This document shows positions 16,806 to 25,054 of a stretch of DNA of 64,000 nucleotides, in pieces. Under the pieces are notes generated by a model. That model searched no databases and had not been told where the DNA came from. It saw only the letters and a list, made by a program, of their open reading frames with translations. The position numbers and the translations under genes were made by a program. The DNA is from Achromobacter deleyi (GTDB taxonomy: Bacteria; Pseudomonadota; Gammaproteobacteria; Burkholderiales; Burkholderiaceae_B). Numbering within the stretch: the stretch's first letter is position 1; every line of letters begins with the position of its first letter. The stretch covers positions 1 through 64,000 of the forward strand of contig NZ_CADIJO010000003.1 of the NCBI RefSeq assembly GCF_902859705.1, in the 5' to 3' direction.

Positions 16806-17312
16806 TTACATGAACTTCTCGTACAACTTCGGATAACGGCGGCGCATCTCCTTAGCGTCGTCGAAATCCCAAATGGGCCCCAACTCGGGAAGCGGAAAAA
16901 CTGTCAAGCCCGTCGGATAGCCACCCGTCAATTCCTCGTAGGCTTGCGTAGCCACGGAAAGCATGTCCTCGCAATACGCTTCGTCCGCTTCCACCTCGAC
17001 CTTGGCCAACCAATCAGGGTCCGCCAACGCCTTCTCGTAGGTCTTCTTTCCTTGCCCGATTAGCCATCCGATGAAATAGTCGAAGCCATCGTCGGAACAA
17101 CCACCATTGATCACATAGGCAGCTCCCCACAGCTGCAGGTTGTAGGCAGCACGAGTCAATTGCGTATAGGCATTGGCCGCACCCTTGATGCTTTCAAGAT
17201 CCATCGTCTTGATGATTTCCTTCAAGCTCTCGGCGACGGCGTGCGCGTCAGCGGGATCGTCGACCGATTTGCGCGCTTTCTCGACCAATTCCCAGTATTC
17301 GTTGATTTCCAT
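16806..17312 (-). CDS. DUF4240 family protein
   Basis: A 168-residue acidic protein starting MEINEYWELVEKARKS, the pattern of DUF4240. It continues with helices (YTQLTRAAYNLQLWGAAYVINGGCSDDGFDYFIGWLIGQG) and a C-terminal PIWDFDD segment. DUF4240 has no assigned enzyme function; family members often occur near polymorphic toxin or immunity genes. Codon use is less GC-rich than neighbours, which suggests acquisition. A repeated 20-base motif lies 63 bases upstream of the start. Confidence 0.75.
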   Translation of the reverse strand: MEINEYWELVEKARKSVDDPADAHAVAESLKEIIKTMDLESIKGAANAYTQLTRAAYNLQLWGAAYVINGGCSDDGFDYFIGWLIGQGKKTYEKALADPDWLAKVEVEADEAYCEDMLSVATQAYEELTGGYPTGLTVFPLPELGPIWDFDDAKEMRRRYPKLYEKFM

Positions 17313-17374
17313 TATTCATTTCCCAGGTTTCGAAGAAATTTTCGGAATTCAAGTTTGAACAACGGGCAGATCAT

Positions 17375-17395
17375 GGGGAATTGGAAGATTCTGAA
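17375..17395 (-). repeat. shared upstream motif, copy 1
   Basis: Read toward the DUF4240 gene it is TTCAGAATCTTCCAATTCCCC, nearly identical to a sequence upstream of the PoNi-like gene and similar to one upstream of the first RraA-like gene. All three have the same orientation relative to the downstream gene. Confidence 0.65.
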
Positions 17396-17415
17396 ATATG
17401 ACGCGAGTGCCACAC

Positions 17416-18198
17416 TTACCTGGCAACGTGATCGCCAGGCGCCTTGACCAGGAATTCCTTCAGGCTGGCGACCTTGCTCTTCTTGAAGATGCGGTTCTTG
17501 TAGGTCACCACCGTGGTGGGCGACAGGCCCAGCGCACGGCCCACTTCCTTGGCCGTGTGGCCCTGGCGCAGCAGGTTCGCCACCTGGATCTCGCGAAACG
17601 ACAGGTCGGCCGGCCAGGCGGCCACGGGCGCCGGCGCGGCCTCGCGCCGACAGAGCTGGTGATGGCGCCGCGCCAACGCGATCAACAGCGGCGCGCGGCC
17701 GCGCATCAGGTCGGTCACGTCCGCCGAATGCGTGCGCGAAAAGTACAGGTTCAGGTAGCTGATGCCTTCGCTGCGCGCGCCGATCAATGAAATCTTGCTG
17801 GCAAAGCCGGGCCGCTCGAACAGCAGACGGCGGTATTCCGCATCCAGGATGTGACCGGGTGCGGGCGTCTGGATGATCAGGTCCGGCTGTCCCTCGGGCC
17901 GACAGGCCAGGTCGCGCAGCAGCGCGTAGTTGGGATCACGGCGATAGAACTGGTCATCGACGTAGACGTTGGTGGTCCATTCGATCAGCGACTGGTTCAA
18001 GAGGCTGGCGGCCGACGAATACTGCACCGAGCCGTCGTGCCCGTAGAACACGTGGGCGACGTGATCGGCCGCCACCGTTTCGCGCAGGGCCAGCAGCAGC
18101 GCGGCATGGAACATCGGCCCGCCCAGGTCCATCACGGCGGACGCGGCCCATTGGTCCGTCCCCCCGGCCGCAGCCAGCGGCGTGCTTGTCTCTTCCAT
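17416..18198 (-). CDS. LuxR-family regulator of catabolic module 1
   Basis: A 260-residue regulator; the ATG at 18198 is used because the longer reading runs through the intergenic operator. The C-terminal LuxR helix-turn-helix spans about 198-255 (LSFREIQVANLLRQGHTAKEVGRALGLSPTTV). The N-terminal sensor domain has a Trp74...Tyr79...Asp88-Pro89 pattern that loosely recalls autoinducer-binding domains, although no acyl-homoserine-lactone synthase is present. It is divergent from the FAD monooxygenase, and a 20-base palindrome lies between. It probably activates module 1 in response to an aromatic substrate (inferred). Confidence 0.88.
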   Translation of the reverse strand: MEETSTPLAAAGGTDQWAASAVMDLGGPMFHAALLLALRETVAADHVAHVFYGHDGSVQYSSAASLLNQSLIEWTTNVYVDDQFYRRDPNYALLRDLACRPEGQPDLIIQTPAPGHILDAEYRRLLFERPGFASKISLIGARSEGISYLNLYFSRTHSADVTDLMRGRAPLLIALARRHHQLCRREAAPAPVAAWPADLSFREIQVANLLRQGHTAKEVGRALGLSPTTVVTYKNRIFKKSKVASLKEFLVKAPGDHVAR

Positions 18199-18260
18199 GG
18201 TTCTGGGTCCTCGTTCGGACGTGTTTTTCCCGATTCTACGGTCAACCCCGGCCGTCCGTG

Positions 18261-18280
18261 TGTCCTCTTCCGTGAGGACA
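18261..18280. promoter_or_regulatory. LuxR-type operator palindrome, module 1
   Basis: TGTCCTC-TTCCGT-GAGGACA is a 20-base palindrome with perfect 7-base arms. It lies 62 bases from the regulator start and 75 bases from the monooxygenase start. The same TGTCCT-N8-AGGACA form occurs in the equivalent gap of module 2. Twenty bases is the usual operator length for LuxR-type dimers. Confidence 0.75.
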
Positions 18281-18355
18281 TGACGGGCCCGCGCCGCGCT
18301 TCTAGAGTTTGGCCCTGAGACAAACACGCCGTGCCACAGAGCACTAGGGAAAACG

Positions 18356-20065
18356 ATGACAGAGCTTCCCCTCTACCCCTACATCCGGCCCGCCGAGATG
18401 GACGGCCCGCGCGCCGAGCCGCATCCCGTCGCCATCGTCGGCGCCGGGCTTTCCGGCCTGACGCTGGCGCTGGACCTGGTGCGCCGCGGCATTCCCGTGG
18501 TGGTGCTGGACGATGACAACACGGTGGGCGTGCGCGGCCTGGCCTCGCGCGGCATGGTCTGGGCCCAGCGCACGCTGGACATCTTCGACCGGCTGGGCAT
18601 GGCGAGCGCGGTGGTCGACAAGGGCGTGCGCTGGAACGTCGGGCGCGTGCTGTGCCGCGACAAGGCGGTGGCGTCGTTCACGCTGCAAGACCAGCCGGAC
18701 ATGCGCCACAACGGCTTCGTGAACCTGCAGCAATACTATCTGGAGGCCTTCCTGGTCGACGCCTTGCAGCGCGAACCGCTGGCCGACCTGCGCTGGTTGA
18801 ATGCCGTCGCCGGCATCGAAGCCGGTGCGGATGGCCCCGCCACGCTGCGCGTGCAGACGCCCGACGGCATCTACGCCACGCGCGCCCAGTGGGTGGTGGC
18901 CTGTGACGGCGCGCACAGCGCGGTGCGCGGCATGCTGGGCCTGCAACCGCGCGTCTACGACCGCACCGAAGACCGCTGGATCATCATCGATATCGTCCTG
19001 CGCGGCACGGCCTGGCCCGAAGAACGCTGGACCTGGCTGGACGCGGGCAGCAACCATGGCCGCGCAGTCTGGCGCCACAAGATGGCCGACGACACCTGGC
19101 GGCTGGATTTCCAGTTGCGGCCCGACGAAGACGCCGAGGCGGCGGCAACGGAAGCCGGCATGCGCCGGCGCGTGCTGGACCTGGTGGGCGAGCCGGTCGA
19201 TTTCGACATCGCGTGGCACGGCGTCTGGGCCTACCGCCACGAATGCCTGGACAGCCTGCGCCATGGCCGCGTGCTGTTCGCGGGCGATTCGGCCCACCTG
19301 GTCGCACCCTTTGGCGCACGCGGCGGCAACGGCGGCATCCAGGACGCCGACAACCTGGGCTGGAAGCTGGCGCTGCTGCTGCAAGGGCGTGCCGATGCCT
19401 GCCTGCTGGACAGCTACAGCGACGAGCGCAAGCACGCGGCCATGGAAAACATCCGCCAGGCGCGGCGCTCGTCCCGCTTCGTGTATCCGGGCGCCGCCCG
19501 ATCGGCCGCGCTGTGGCGGGACGCCATCATCGCGCTCGCGCCGCAGCACCAGGCCGCCGCCCGCCTGATCAACACCGGCCGCCTGTGCATGCCTGCGGTG
19601 TATCCGCCGTCGCCGCTGGTGCGCGGCAGCCATGCCCACGCCGGACGCGCGCTGCCCAACATCGTGCTGCGCCAGGCGGACGGGCTGTCTCTGCATGCGT
19701 TGCTGGGCCCCTGGTTCACGGCGCTGGTATTCGGCGATGCCTTGCCGCCCGACGCCACAGGCGCAACGCACGCCGATAGCCAGGTGCGCTGGGTGGCGGT
19801 CAGCCCGCTGTGCGATGCGCGCGGCCGCGCCGCGCTGGCGCATCAGCTTGGCGTGGCCCTGGACGGCGCAACCTGGCTCGTGCGCCCCGATCAGCACGTC
19901 ATGGCGGCGGGCGACGCGCAGGCCTTGCCCCCCGCCCAGATCACGACCTGGCTCGACGCCGCGCTGGGCCAGGCCGCTATCCCGACGTTCCCCGCTGCCC
20001 CGGCCCACGGCCTGCAGCATTTCCCCGGAGACCCGCTACATGCCGCCTTCACAGCAACAGCTTGA
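18356..20065 (+). CDS. FAD-dependent aromatic monooxygenase, module 1
   Basis: A 569-residue class A flavoprotein monooxygenase (PheA/TfdB/MhpA group, PF01494). Motifs are GAGLSG at 29-34 (FAD ADP part), DG in VACDGAHSAVR at 184-185, and GD in FAGDSAHLVAPFGARGGNGG at 310-311. These enzymes hydroxylate phenolic rings with NAD(P)H and oxygen in the cytoplasm. The C-terminal thioredoxin-like domain typical of this group occupies about 410-560. A DUF2783 gene overlaps its 3' end, the arrangement seen for two-component 3-hydroxyphenylacetate hydroxylase-like enzymes. The substrate is not identifiable from sequence. Confidence 0.9.
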   Translation: MTELPLYPYIRPAEMDGPRAEPHPVAIVGAGLSGLTLALDLVRRGIPVVVLDDDNTVGVRGLASRGMVWAQRTLDIFDRLGMASAVVDKGVRWNVGRVLCRDKAVASFTLQDQPDMRHNGFVNLQQYYLEAFLVDALQREPLADLRWLNAVAGIEAGADGPATLRVQTPDGIYATRAQWVVACDGAHSAVRGMLGLQPRVYDRTEDRWIIIDIVLRGTAWPEERWTWLDAGSNHGRAVWRHKMADDTWRLDFQLRPDEDAEAAATEAGMRRRVLDLVGEPVDFDIAWHGVWAYRHECLDSLRHGRVLFAGDSAHLVAPFGARGGNGGIQDADNLGWKLALLLQGRADACLLDSYSDERKHAAMENIRQARRSSRFVYPGAARSAALWRDAIIALAPQHQAAARLINTGRLCMPAVYPPSPLVRGSHAHAGRALPNIVLRQADGLSLHALLGPWFTALVFGDALPPDATGATHADSQVRWVAVSPLCDARGRAALAHQLGVALDGATWLVRPDQHVMAAGDAQALPPAQITTWLDAALGQAAIPTFPAAPAHGLQHFPGDPLHAAFTATA

Positions 20066-20246
20066 TGACCTGCTCGAACGCCTGATCGCGTTGACCGACC
20101 AGCCCAACCCCGTGGACCAGCGCGACAGCCTGGCGCGGCTGTCGCTGCTGCTCATCGAAGCCGTGGACGACGCGGCCCGGGTGCAGTCGGCCGTCGATGA
20201 AATCCTCGCGGCGCGTGCCGAGCCGCCTGCCCTGCACATCCCTTGA
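20040..20246 (+). CDS. DUF2783 protein, possible hydroxylase coupling protein
   Basis: A 68-residue protein that starts inside the end of the monooxygenase gene (26-base overlap), so translation is coupled. The central helix pair SLARLSLLLIEAVDDAARVQ matches DUF2783 and aligns with ARLALLLFEQVQDEQRC in the module 2 copy. The family regularly follows PheA/TfdB-type monooxygenases. By analogy with the small coupling subunit of the Pseudomonas 3-hydroxyphenylacetate hydroxylase (MhaAB), it may tie flavin reduction to hydroxylation; that function is inferred. Confidence 0.75.
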   Translation: MPPSQQQLDDLLERLIALTDQPNPVDQRDSLARLSLLLIEAVDDAARVQSAVDEILAARAEPPALHIP

Positions 20247-20263
20247 CCCACGGAGACGGCGCC

Positions 20264-20857
20264 ATGACGCATCCCATTGAGACCCCGCGGCCCGACGCCG
20301 CCTGCCCGCCCATTCAGGGCCTGCACCACTTCGCCTGGCGCTGCCGCGACGCCGAGGAAACCCGGCATTTCTACGAAGACATCCTGGGCCTGCCGCTGGT
20401 GCATGTGGTCAAGGAAGAACGGGTGCCGTCCACCGGCGAACACTGCCCCTTCGTGCACTTGTTCTTTGAATTCGCCGACCGCTCGCACATCGCCTTCTTC
20501 GACCTGGGCGACAACGCCGTGAGCCAACCCGACCCCGCGACCCCGCGCTGGGTCAACCACTTCGCCATGGAAATCCGCGGCGAGGCCGAACTGGAACGGA
20601 TGCGCCAACGCCTGCTGACCCAGGGCATCGAAGTAGTCGGCCCCACCGACCACCACTTCATCCGCTCGCTCTATTTCTTCGACCCCAACGGCATCCGGCT
20701 GGAACTGACCACCCGCCTGCCCGTCCCCGACTACGTGGCCGGCAAGCGCCGCAGCGCCCATGACGACCTGGCCGACTGGACCCGCGACAAGGCCGCCGGC
20801 CTGCGGCCCGGCGCCTCGGGCACCAGCAGCCAGGCCCGCCAGGCCCAGGCCCGTTGA
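20264..20857 (+). CDS. single-domain VOC protein, candidate ring-cleavage dioxygenase, module 1
   Basis: A 197-residue vicinal-oxygen-chelate protein. The ATG at 20264 has a good GGAG site; a TTG at 20243 is less likely. Likely metal ligands are His21 or His22 in GLHHFAW, His99 in WVNHFAM and Glu147 in GIRLEL. Their spacing resembles the 2-His-1-Glu triad of type I extradiol dioxygenases. FYEDILGLPLVHV is the usual VOC beta-alpha-beta start. In this operon there is no cupin-type gentisate or homogentisate dioxygenase, so this protein may open the ring. Glyoxalase-like isomerase or lyase activity remains possible. The module 2 copy is closely related. Confidence 0.8.
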   Translation: MTHPIETPRPDAACPPIQGLHHFAWRCRDAEETRHFYEDILGLPLVHVVKEERVPSTGEHCPFVHLFFEFADRSHIAFFDLGDNAVSQPDPATPRWVNHFAMEIRGEAELERMRQRLLTQGIEVVGPTDHHFIRSLYFFDPNGIRLELTTRLPVPDYVAGKRRSAHDDLADWTRDKAAGLRPGASGTSSQARQAQAR

Positions 20858-20888
20858 CCCCTTCATTCCCACCCGATACAGGAACACG

Positions 20889-21848
20889 ATGACCAAGCCC
20901 TTTGCCTCCCAGGCCGACGTAGCCGAAAAGAAAACGTCTTTCGTCCGCCTTTCCGACAACGCCTACGCCTATCTCGCCGACGGCGATCCCAACTCCGGCG
21001 TCATCATCGGCGACGACTGCGTGATGGTGGTCGACGCGACGGCCACGCCGGTCATGGCCCAACCCCTGATCCGTGCGATTCGCGGCGTCACCGACAAGCC
21101 CATCCGCCACGTCGCCCTGACCCACTACCACGCCGTGCGCGTGCTGGGCGCGTCCGCCTTTGCCGCCGAAGGCGCCGTCAACACCTTCGCCAGCCGCGGC
21201 ACCTACGAACTGATCGCCGAGCGCGGCCAGGCCGACATGGACTCCGAGATCGGCCGCTTTCCCCGATTGTTCCAATCCGCCGAAGGCATCCCCGGACTGA
21301 CCTGGCCCACGGTGGTGTTCGAGCGCGAACTGACCGTGAACCTGGGCAATCTGGAAGTGCGCATGATGCATCTGGGCGCCGGCCACACCCGCGGCGATTC
21401 GATCGTGTGGATTCCATCGCAGGGCATCTGTTTTTCCGGCGACCTGGTCGAATTCAATGCCGGCGTCTACACCGGCGACGCCTACCTGGCCGACTGGCCC
21501 GCCACGCTGGATGCGCTGCAAGCCTTGCAGCCGCGCCAGCTGGTACCAGGGCGCGGCCCCGCGCTCACGCAACCCGACGCCTGCCGCGAGGCCATCGGCT
21601 ACACGAAGCGCTGGGTAGAGACGCTGTACGGCTGCGCCCGCCAGGGCGTCAGCGAAGGCAAGGGCTTGAAGCAAGTCTACGAAGACACCCGCCGCGTGAT
21701 GGACCCCGAATTCGGCCACGTCGTCATCTACGAACACGCCATTCCCTTTGACATCTCGCGCGCCTTCGACGAAGCCAGCGGCATCACCGAGCCGCGCGTC
21801 TGGACGGCTCAGCGCGACCGCGAAATGTGGGCCGAGCTCACCGCCTGA
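20889..21848 (+). CDS. MBL-fold metallo-hydrolase with altered metal motif
   Basis: A 319-residue metallo-beta-lactamase-fold protein. The usual HxHxDH reads HYHAVR at 79-84, so the Asp and last His of the second metal site are replaced by Val and Arg. His166 (GAGHTRGD) and Asp185 (FSGDLVEF) remain. Either it binds one metal or it has another role. It lies between the VOC protein and the FAH-family enzyme, so a lactone or thioester hydrolysis step in the same pathway is plausible but unproven. The start at 20889 follows an AGGAACACG site. Confidence 0.82.
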   Translation: MTKPFASQADVAEKKTSFVRLSDNAYAYLADGDPNSGVIIGDDCVMVVDATATPVMAQPLIRAIRGVTDKPIRHVALTHYHAVRVLGASAFAAEGAVNTFASRGTYELIAERGQADMDSEIGRFPRLFQSAEGIPGLTWPTVVFERELTVNLGNLEVRMMHLGAGHTRGDSIVWIPSQGICFSGDLVEFNAGVYTGDAYLADWPATLDALQALQPRQLVPGRGPALTQPDACREAIGYTKRWVETLYGCARQGVSEGKGLKQVYEDTRRVMDPEFGHVVIYEHAIPFDISRAFDEASGITEPRVWTAQRDREMWAELTA

Positions 21849-21871
21849 CGCCATCACCACGGAACCCGACC

Positions 21872-22894
21872 ATGAAACTTGCCACCCTGAACCACGGCAC
21901 CCGCGACGGCCAGCTGGTCGTCGTCGACCGCGCGCTCGCCCGCCTGCGCCCCGTGCCGCACATCGCCGCCACCTTGCAGCAGGCCCTGGACGACTGGGCC
22001 CGCTGCGCGCCGCGCCTGCAAGCAGAATATGACGACCTGCAAGCCGGCGGCACCGGCCAGCCGTTCGATGCCACCCAATGCGCCGCGCCGCTACCGCGCG
22101 CCTACCAGTGGCTGGACGCATCCGCCTACCTCAACCACGTCGACCTGACGCGGCGCGCGCGCGGCGGCGAAATGCCGCCGTCGTTTCGCACCGACCCGCT
22201 GATGTACCAGGGCGCCTCTGACGACTTCATGGGCCCCTGCGACCCGATCACCGCCGCCAGCGAAGACCTGGGGGTCGACCTCGAAGCCGAGATCGTGGTG
22301 GTCACCGACGACGTGCCGCTGGGCGTGGACGCCGACACGGCGCTGGATCATGTGGTGCTGCTGGGCCTGGTCAACGACGTCACGCTGCGCAACGTGGTGT
22401 TGCCGGAATTGAGCAAGGGCTTTGGCTTTCTGCAAGGCAAGCCGGCGTCGGCGCTGTCGCCCGTGCTGGTCACCCCCGACGAACTCGCCCCCTATTGGCG
22501 GGACGGCAAGCTGCACCGGCCGATGCAGGTGTGGTTGAACGGCCAACTGCTGGGCCAGCCCCAGGCCGGCGAGGAAATGCAATTTCATTTCGGCGAGCTG
22601 ATCGCGCACGCGGCGCGCACCCGCCGCCTGGGCGCCGGCACGCTCGTGGGCAGCGGCACCATCTCGAACGCCAGCGATGCCGTCGGCGTGTGCTGCCTGG
22701 TCGAAGCGCGGGTGCGTGAACAACTGCGCGAAGGCCAGATGCGCACGCCCTTCCTCAAGCATGGCGACCAGGTGCGCATCGCCATGCAGGACGACGCCGG
22801 CCACAGCCTGTTTGGCGACATCGACCAGCAGGTCCGCATTCCCGGCACCCGCCCGCTGCCGCTGGCCCCGGCCCGCCACGCCGTCACCGCCTGA
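21872..22894 (+). CDS. fumarylacetoacetate hydrolase family protein, module 1
   Basis: A 340-residue FAH-family enzyme of the beta-proteobacterial type (starts MKLATLNHGTRDGQLVVVDR). Metal-binding acidic residues are in DLEAEIVVVTDDV, and LVNDVTLRN plus GKPASALSPV are family blocks. FAH enzymes hydrolyse the C-C bond of fumarylacetoacetate or fumarylpyruvate to give fumarate. The following isomerase gene and the fumarase further on fit that product. It resembles homogentisate-pathway fumarylacetoacetase more than the short HpcE or YcgM type. Confidence 0.88.
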   Translation: MKLATLNHGTRDGQLVVVDRALARLRPVPHIAATLQQALDDWARCAPRLQAEYDDLQAGGTGQPFDATQCAAPLPRAYQWLDASAYLNHVDLTRRARGGEMPPSFRTDPLMYQGASDDFMGPCDPITAASEDLGVDLEAEIVVVTDDVPLGVDADTALDHVVLLGLVNDVTLRNVVLPELSKGFGFLQGKPASALSPVLVTPDELAPYWRDGKLHRPMQVWLNGQLLGQPQAGEEMQFHFGELIAHAARTRRLGAGTLVGSGTISNASDAVGVCCLVEARVREQLREGQMRTPFLKHGDQVRIAMQDDAGHSLFGDIDQQVRIPGTRPLPLAPARHAVTA

Positions 22895-22907
22895 ACAGGA
22901 CGCCGCC

Positions 22908-23576
22908 ATGGCCGACACGCCCCTACCCACCCTGCACAGCTACTGGCGCAGCTCGGCAGCCTATCGGGTCCGCCTTGCCCTGGCCATCAAGCGCCTGCCG
23001 TATCGGCAGGTCGCCTGGCACATGGCCAAAGGCGAACACCAGCAGCCCGCCTACCGCCAGATCGCGCCGTTCGGCCTGGTGCCCATGCTGGAAATCGACG
23101 GCCTGCGCTTGCAGCAGTCGCTGGCCATCATCGAGTACCTGGATGCGCGCCACCCCGAGCCCGCCCTGCTGCCCGACGACCCCGCACAGCGGGCGCAGGC
23201 CCGCGCGCTGGCGCAACTGGTGGCCTGCGAGATGCATCCGCTGAACAACCTGCGCACCTTGAACCGGCTGCGCGGCCAGTTCGGCGCCGATGACGCGCAA
23301 GTGCAAGACTGGTACCGTCATTGGTGCGAGGAAGGCTTTCGCGCATTTGAGGCGGCGTTGGGCGCCAGCCATGGCGACTACGCGCTGGGCGCGGCGCCGT
23401 CGCTGGTGGAGTGCTGCCTGGTGCCGCAGGTCTACAACGCCCGGCGTTACGAGGTCGACCTGACGCCGTTTGCCCGCGTGCGCGCCATCGTGCAGGCCTG
23501 CGAATCGCTGCCGGCCTTCGACGCGGCACGGCCCGAAAACCAGCCCGACGCGCCACGCCCCGCGCAGGCCGCCTGA
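22908..23576 (+). CDS. maiA: maleylacetoacetate/maleylpyruvate isomerase (zeta GST)
   Basis: A 222-residue zeta-class glutathione transferase. The signature SSAAYRVRLAL (15-25) carries the catalytic Ser-Ser pair, and QSLAIIEYLD near 70-79 binds the glutathione gamma-glutamyl group. It isomerises the cis ring-cleavage product (maleylacetoacetate or maleylpyruvate) to the fumaryl form that the adjacent FAH enzyme cuts. Only module 1 has an isomerase, so it may serve both modules. Start at 22908, 14 bases after the FAH stop. Confidence 0.88.
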   Translation: MADTPLPTLHSYWRSSAAYRVRLALAIKRLPYRQVAWHMAKGEHQQPAYRQIAPFGLVPMLEIDGLRLQQSLAIIEYLDARHPEPALLPDDPAQRAQARALAQLVACEMHPLNNLRTLNRLRGQFGADDAQVQDWYRHWCEEGFRAFEAALGASHGDYALGAAPSLVECCLVPQVYNARRYEVDLTPFARVRAIVQACESLPAFDAARPENQPDAPRPAQAA

Positions 23577-23635
23577 CCCCTCACCCAACCCCTCACATAA
23601 AAAGCGGCCCAGACCGCGCCCCCAAGGAGACACGC

Positions 23636-24994
23636 ATGCAGACAGACCTTTCCGGACAGGGCGCCGTTGCGCCCGCCCCGCTTGCCGACCGGCCGGCGGC
23701 AGTTCCACTGGTCAGCGTAGAAGACCGCAAAGTGCTGGCGGCCACGCTGGTCGGTTCGGCCATCGAGTGGTACGACTACTTCATCTACGTCCAGGCCGCG
23801 GGCCTGGTGCTGGGCAGTCTGTTCTTTGCCCCTTTCGCCCGCGAGAATCCTGAGCTGTCGCTGATCCTGTCGTTTGCCACCGTCGGCGTGGCGTTCCTGT
23901 TCCGGCCCCTGGGCGCCATAGTCTGTGGCCACCTGGGCGACCGCTATGGCCGTAAACGCGTACTGGCCGCCACGCTCATCCTGATGGGGGTGTCGACCGC
24001 GCTGATCGGCGTACTGCCCACCTATGCGCAGATCGGGCTGTGGGCGCCGGTCATCCTGGTCGGGCTGCGCGTGCTGCAAGGCTTTTCGGCTGGCGGCGAA
24101 TGGGGCGGCGCAGCACTCATGGCCGTCGAACACGCCCCGGTCGACCGACGGTCGTTGTTCGGCGCCTTTCCGCAGATCGGCGTGCCGCTGGGCATGATCG
24201 TCGCCACGGGTGTGCTGTGGTGCATCACGGCGCTGGTCGGCGCCGACAACTTCATGGCCTGGGGCTGGCGCATCTCGTTCCTGCTGTCCATTGCGCTGAT
24301 CATCGTGGGCGTCTTCATCCGCCGCGCCGTCGAGGAATCGCCGGTGTTCCTGCAGATGCGGTCGCGGCGCAGCCATTCATCGGCGCCGCTGGGCACGCTG
24401 CTGCGCCAGCATCCGCGCCAGATTGCGCTGACGACGCTGATCTTCGTAGGCAACAGCACCGCCGGCTACCTGCTGGTGGGCTTTTTCATCAGCTACGGCA
24501 GCCGCGCGCTGCACATGCCGGCGCAGCAGGTGCTGATGATCTGCACGTTGGCCGCCGCCTGCTGGCTGGGCACCACTCTTCTGGGCGGCTGGCTGGGCGA
24601 CCGCATCGGCCGCGTGCGCACCTTCCAGGTGGGCTATGTGCTGCTGGCCCTGTGGGCCATTCCGATGTGGTGGCTGATCGAATCGGGCAACCCGGCGCTG
24701 TTCACGTTGGCGCTGGCGGTACTGTCGGTGCCGCTGGGCCTGACCTACGGGCCGCAGGCCGCCCTGTATGCCGAGATGTTCCCCGCCGACGTGCGCTATT
24801 CCGGCGTGTCGGCCGGCTACGCGCTGGGGTCCATCCTGGGCGGCGCCTTCGCCGCGATGATCGCGCAATCGATCATCTCGGCCACCGGGCAATCGTGGCT
24901 GGTGGGGGTGTACGTCGTCGTCATGGCAGCCGTCTCGTTCGTCGCCGTCACGCTGGTCAAGGACAAGCCCGGCACGACGCTGCACGCCGACTGA
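23636..24994 (+). CDS. MFS metabolite:proton symporter (MHS family)
   Basis: A 452-residue transporter with 12 predicted membrane segments. GSAIEWYDYFIY in TM1, GHLGDRYGRKR in loop 2-3 and GFSAGGEWGGA in TM4-5 are MHS-family (ShiA/PcaT/KgtP-like) motifs. Members import aromatic acids or dicarboxylates with protons. The AAGGAGA site at 23625 sets the start. Its position between maiA and fumarase points to uptake of the pathway substrate. Exact substrate unknown. Confidence 0.88.
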   Translation: MQTDLSGQGAVAPAPLADRPAAVPLVSVEDRKVLAATLVGSAIEWYDYFIYVQAAGLVLGSLFFAPFARENPELSLILSFATVGVAFLFRPLGAIVCGHLGDRYGRKRVLAATLILMGVSTALIGVLPTYAQIGLWAPVILVGLRVLQGFSAGGEWGGAALMAVEHAPVDRRSLFGAFPQIGVPLGMIVATGVLWCITALVGADNFMAWGWRISFLLSIALIIVGVFIRRAVEESPVFLQMRSRRSHSSAPLGTLLRQHPRQIALTTLIFVGNSTAGYLLVGFFISYGSRALHMPAQQVLMICTLAAACWLGTTLLGGWLGDRIGRVRTFQVGYVLLALWAIPMWWLIESGNPALFTLALAVLSVPLGLTYGPQAALYAEMFPADVRYSGVSAGYALGSILGGAFAAMIAQSIISATGQSWLVGVYVVVMAAVSFVAVTLVKDKPGTTLHAD

Positions 24995-25000
24995 CACCCC

Positions 25001-25028
25001 GCGCCGCCGCTCGGTATCGCGGCGGCGC
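25001..25028 (+). other. GC-rich intercistronic hairpin
   Basis: A perfect 10-base inverted repeat (GCGCCGCCGC / GCGGCGGCGC) with an eight-base loop lies between the MFS transporter and fumarase genes. No T-run follows. It may be an mRNA decay barrier or weak terminator that lowers fumarase expression compared with upstream genes. Confidence 0.55.
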
Positions 25029-25054
25029 TCCCCTTGTCACCCATCCCCGCCCCC

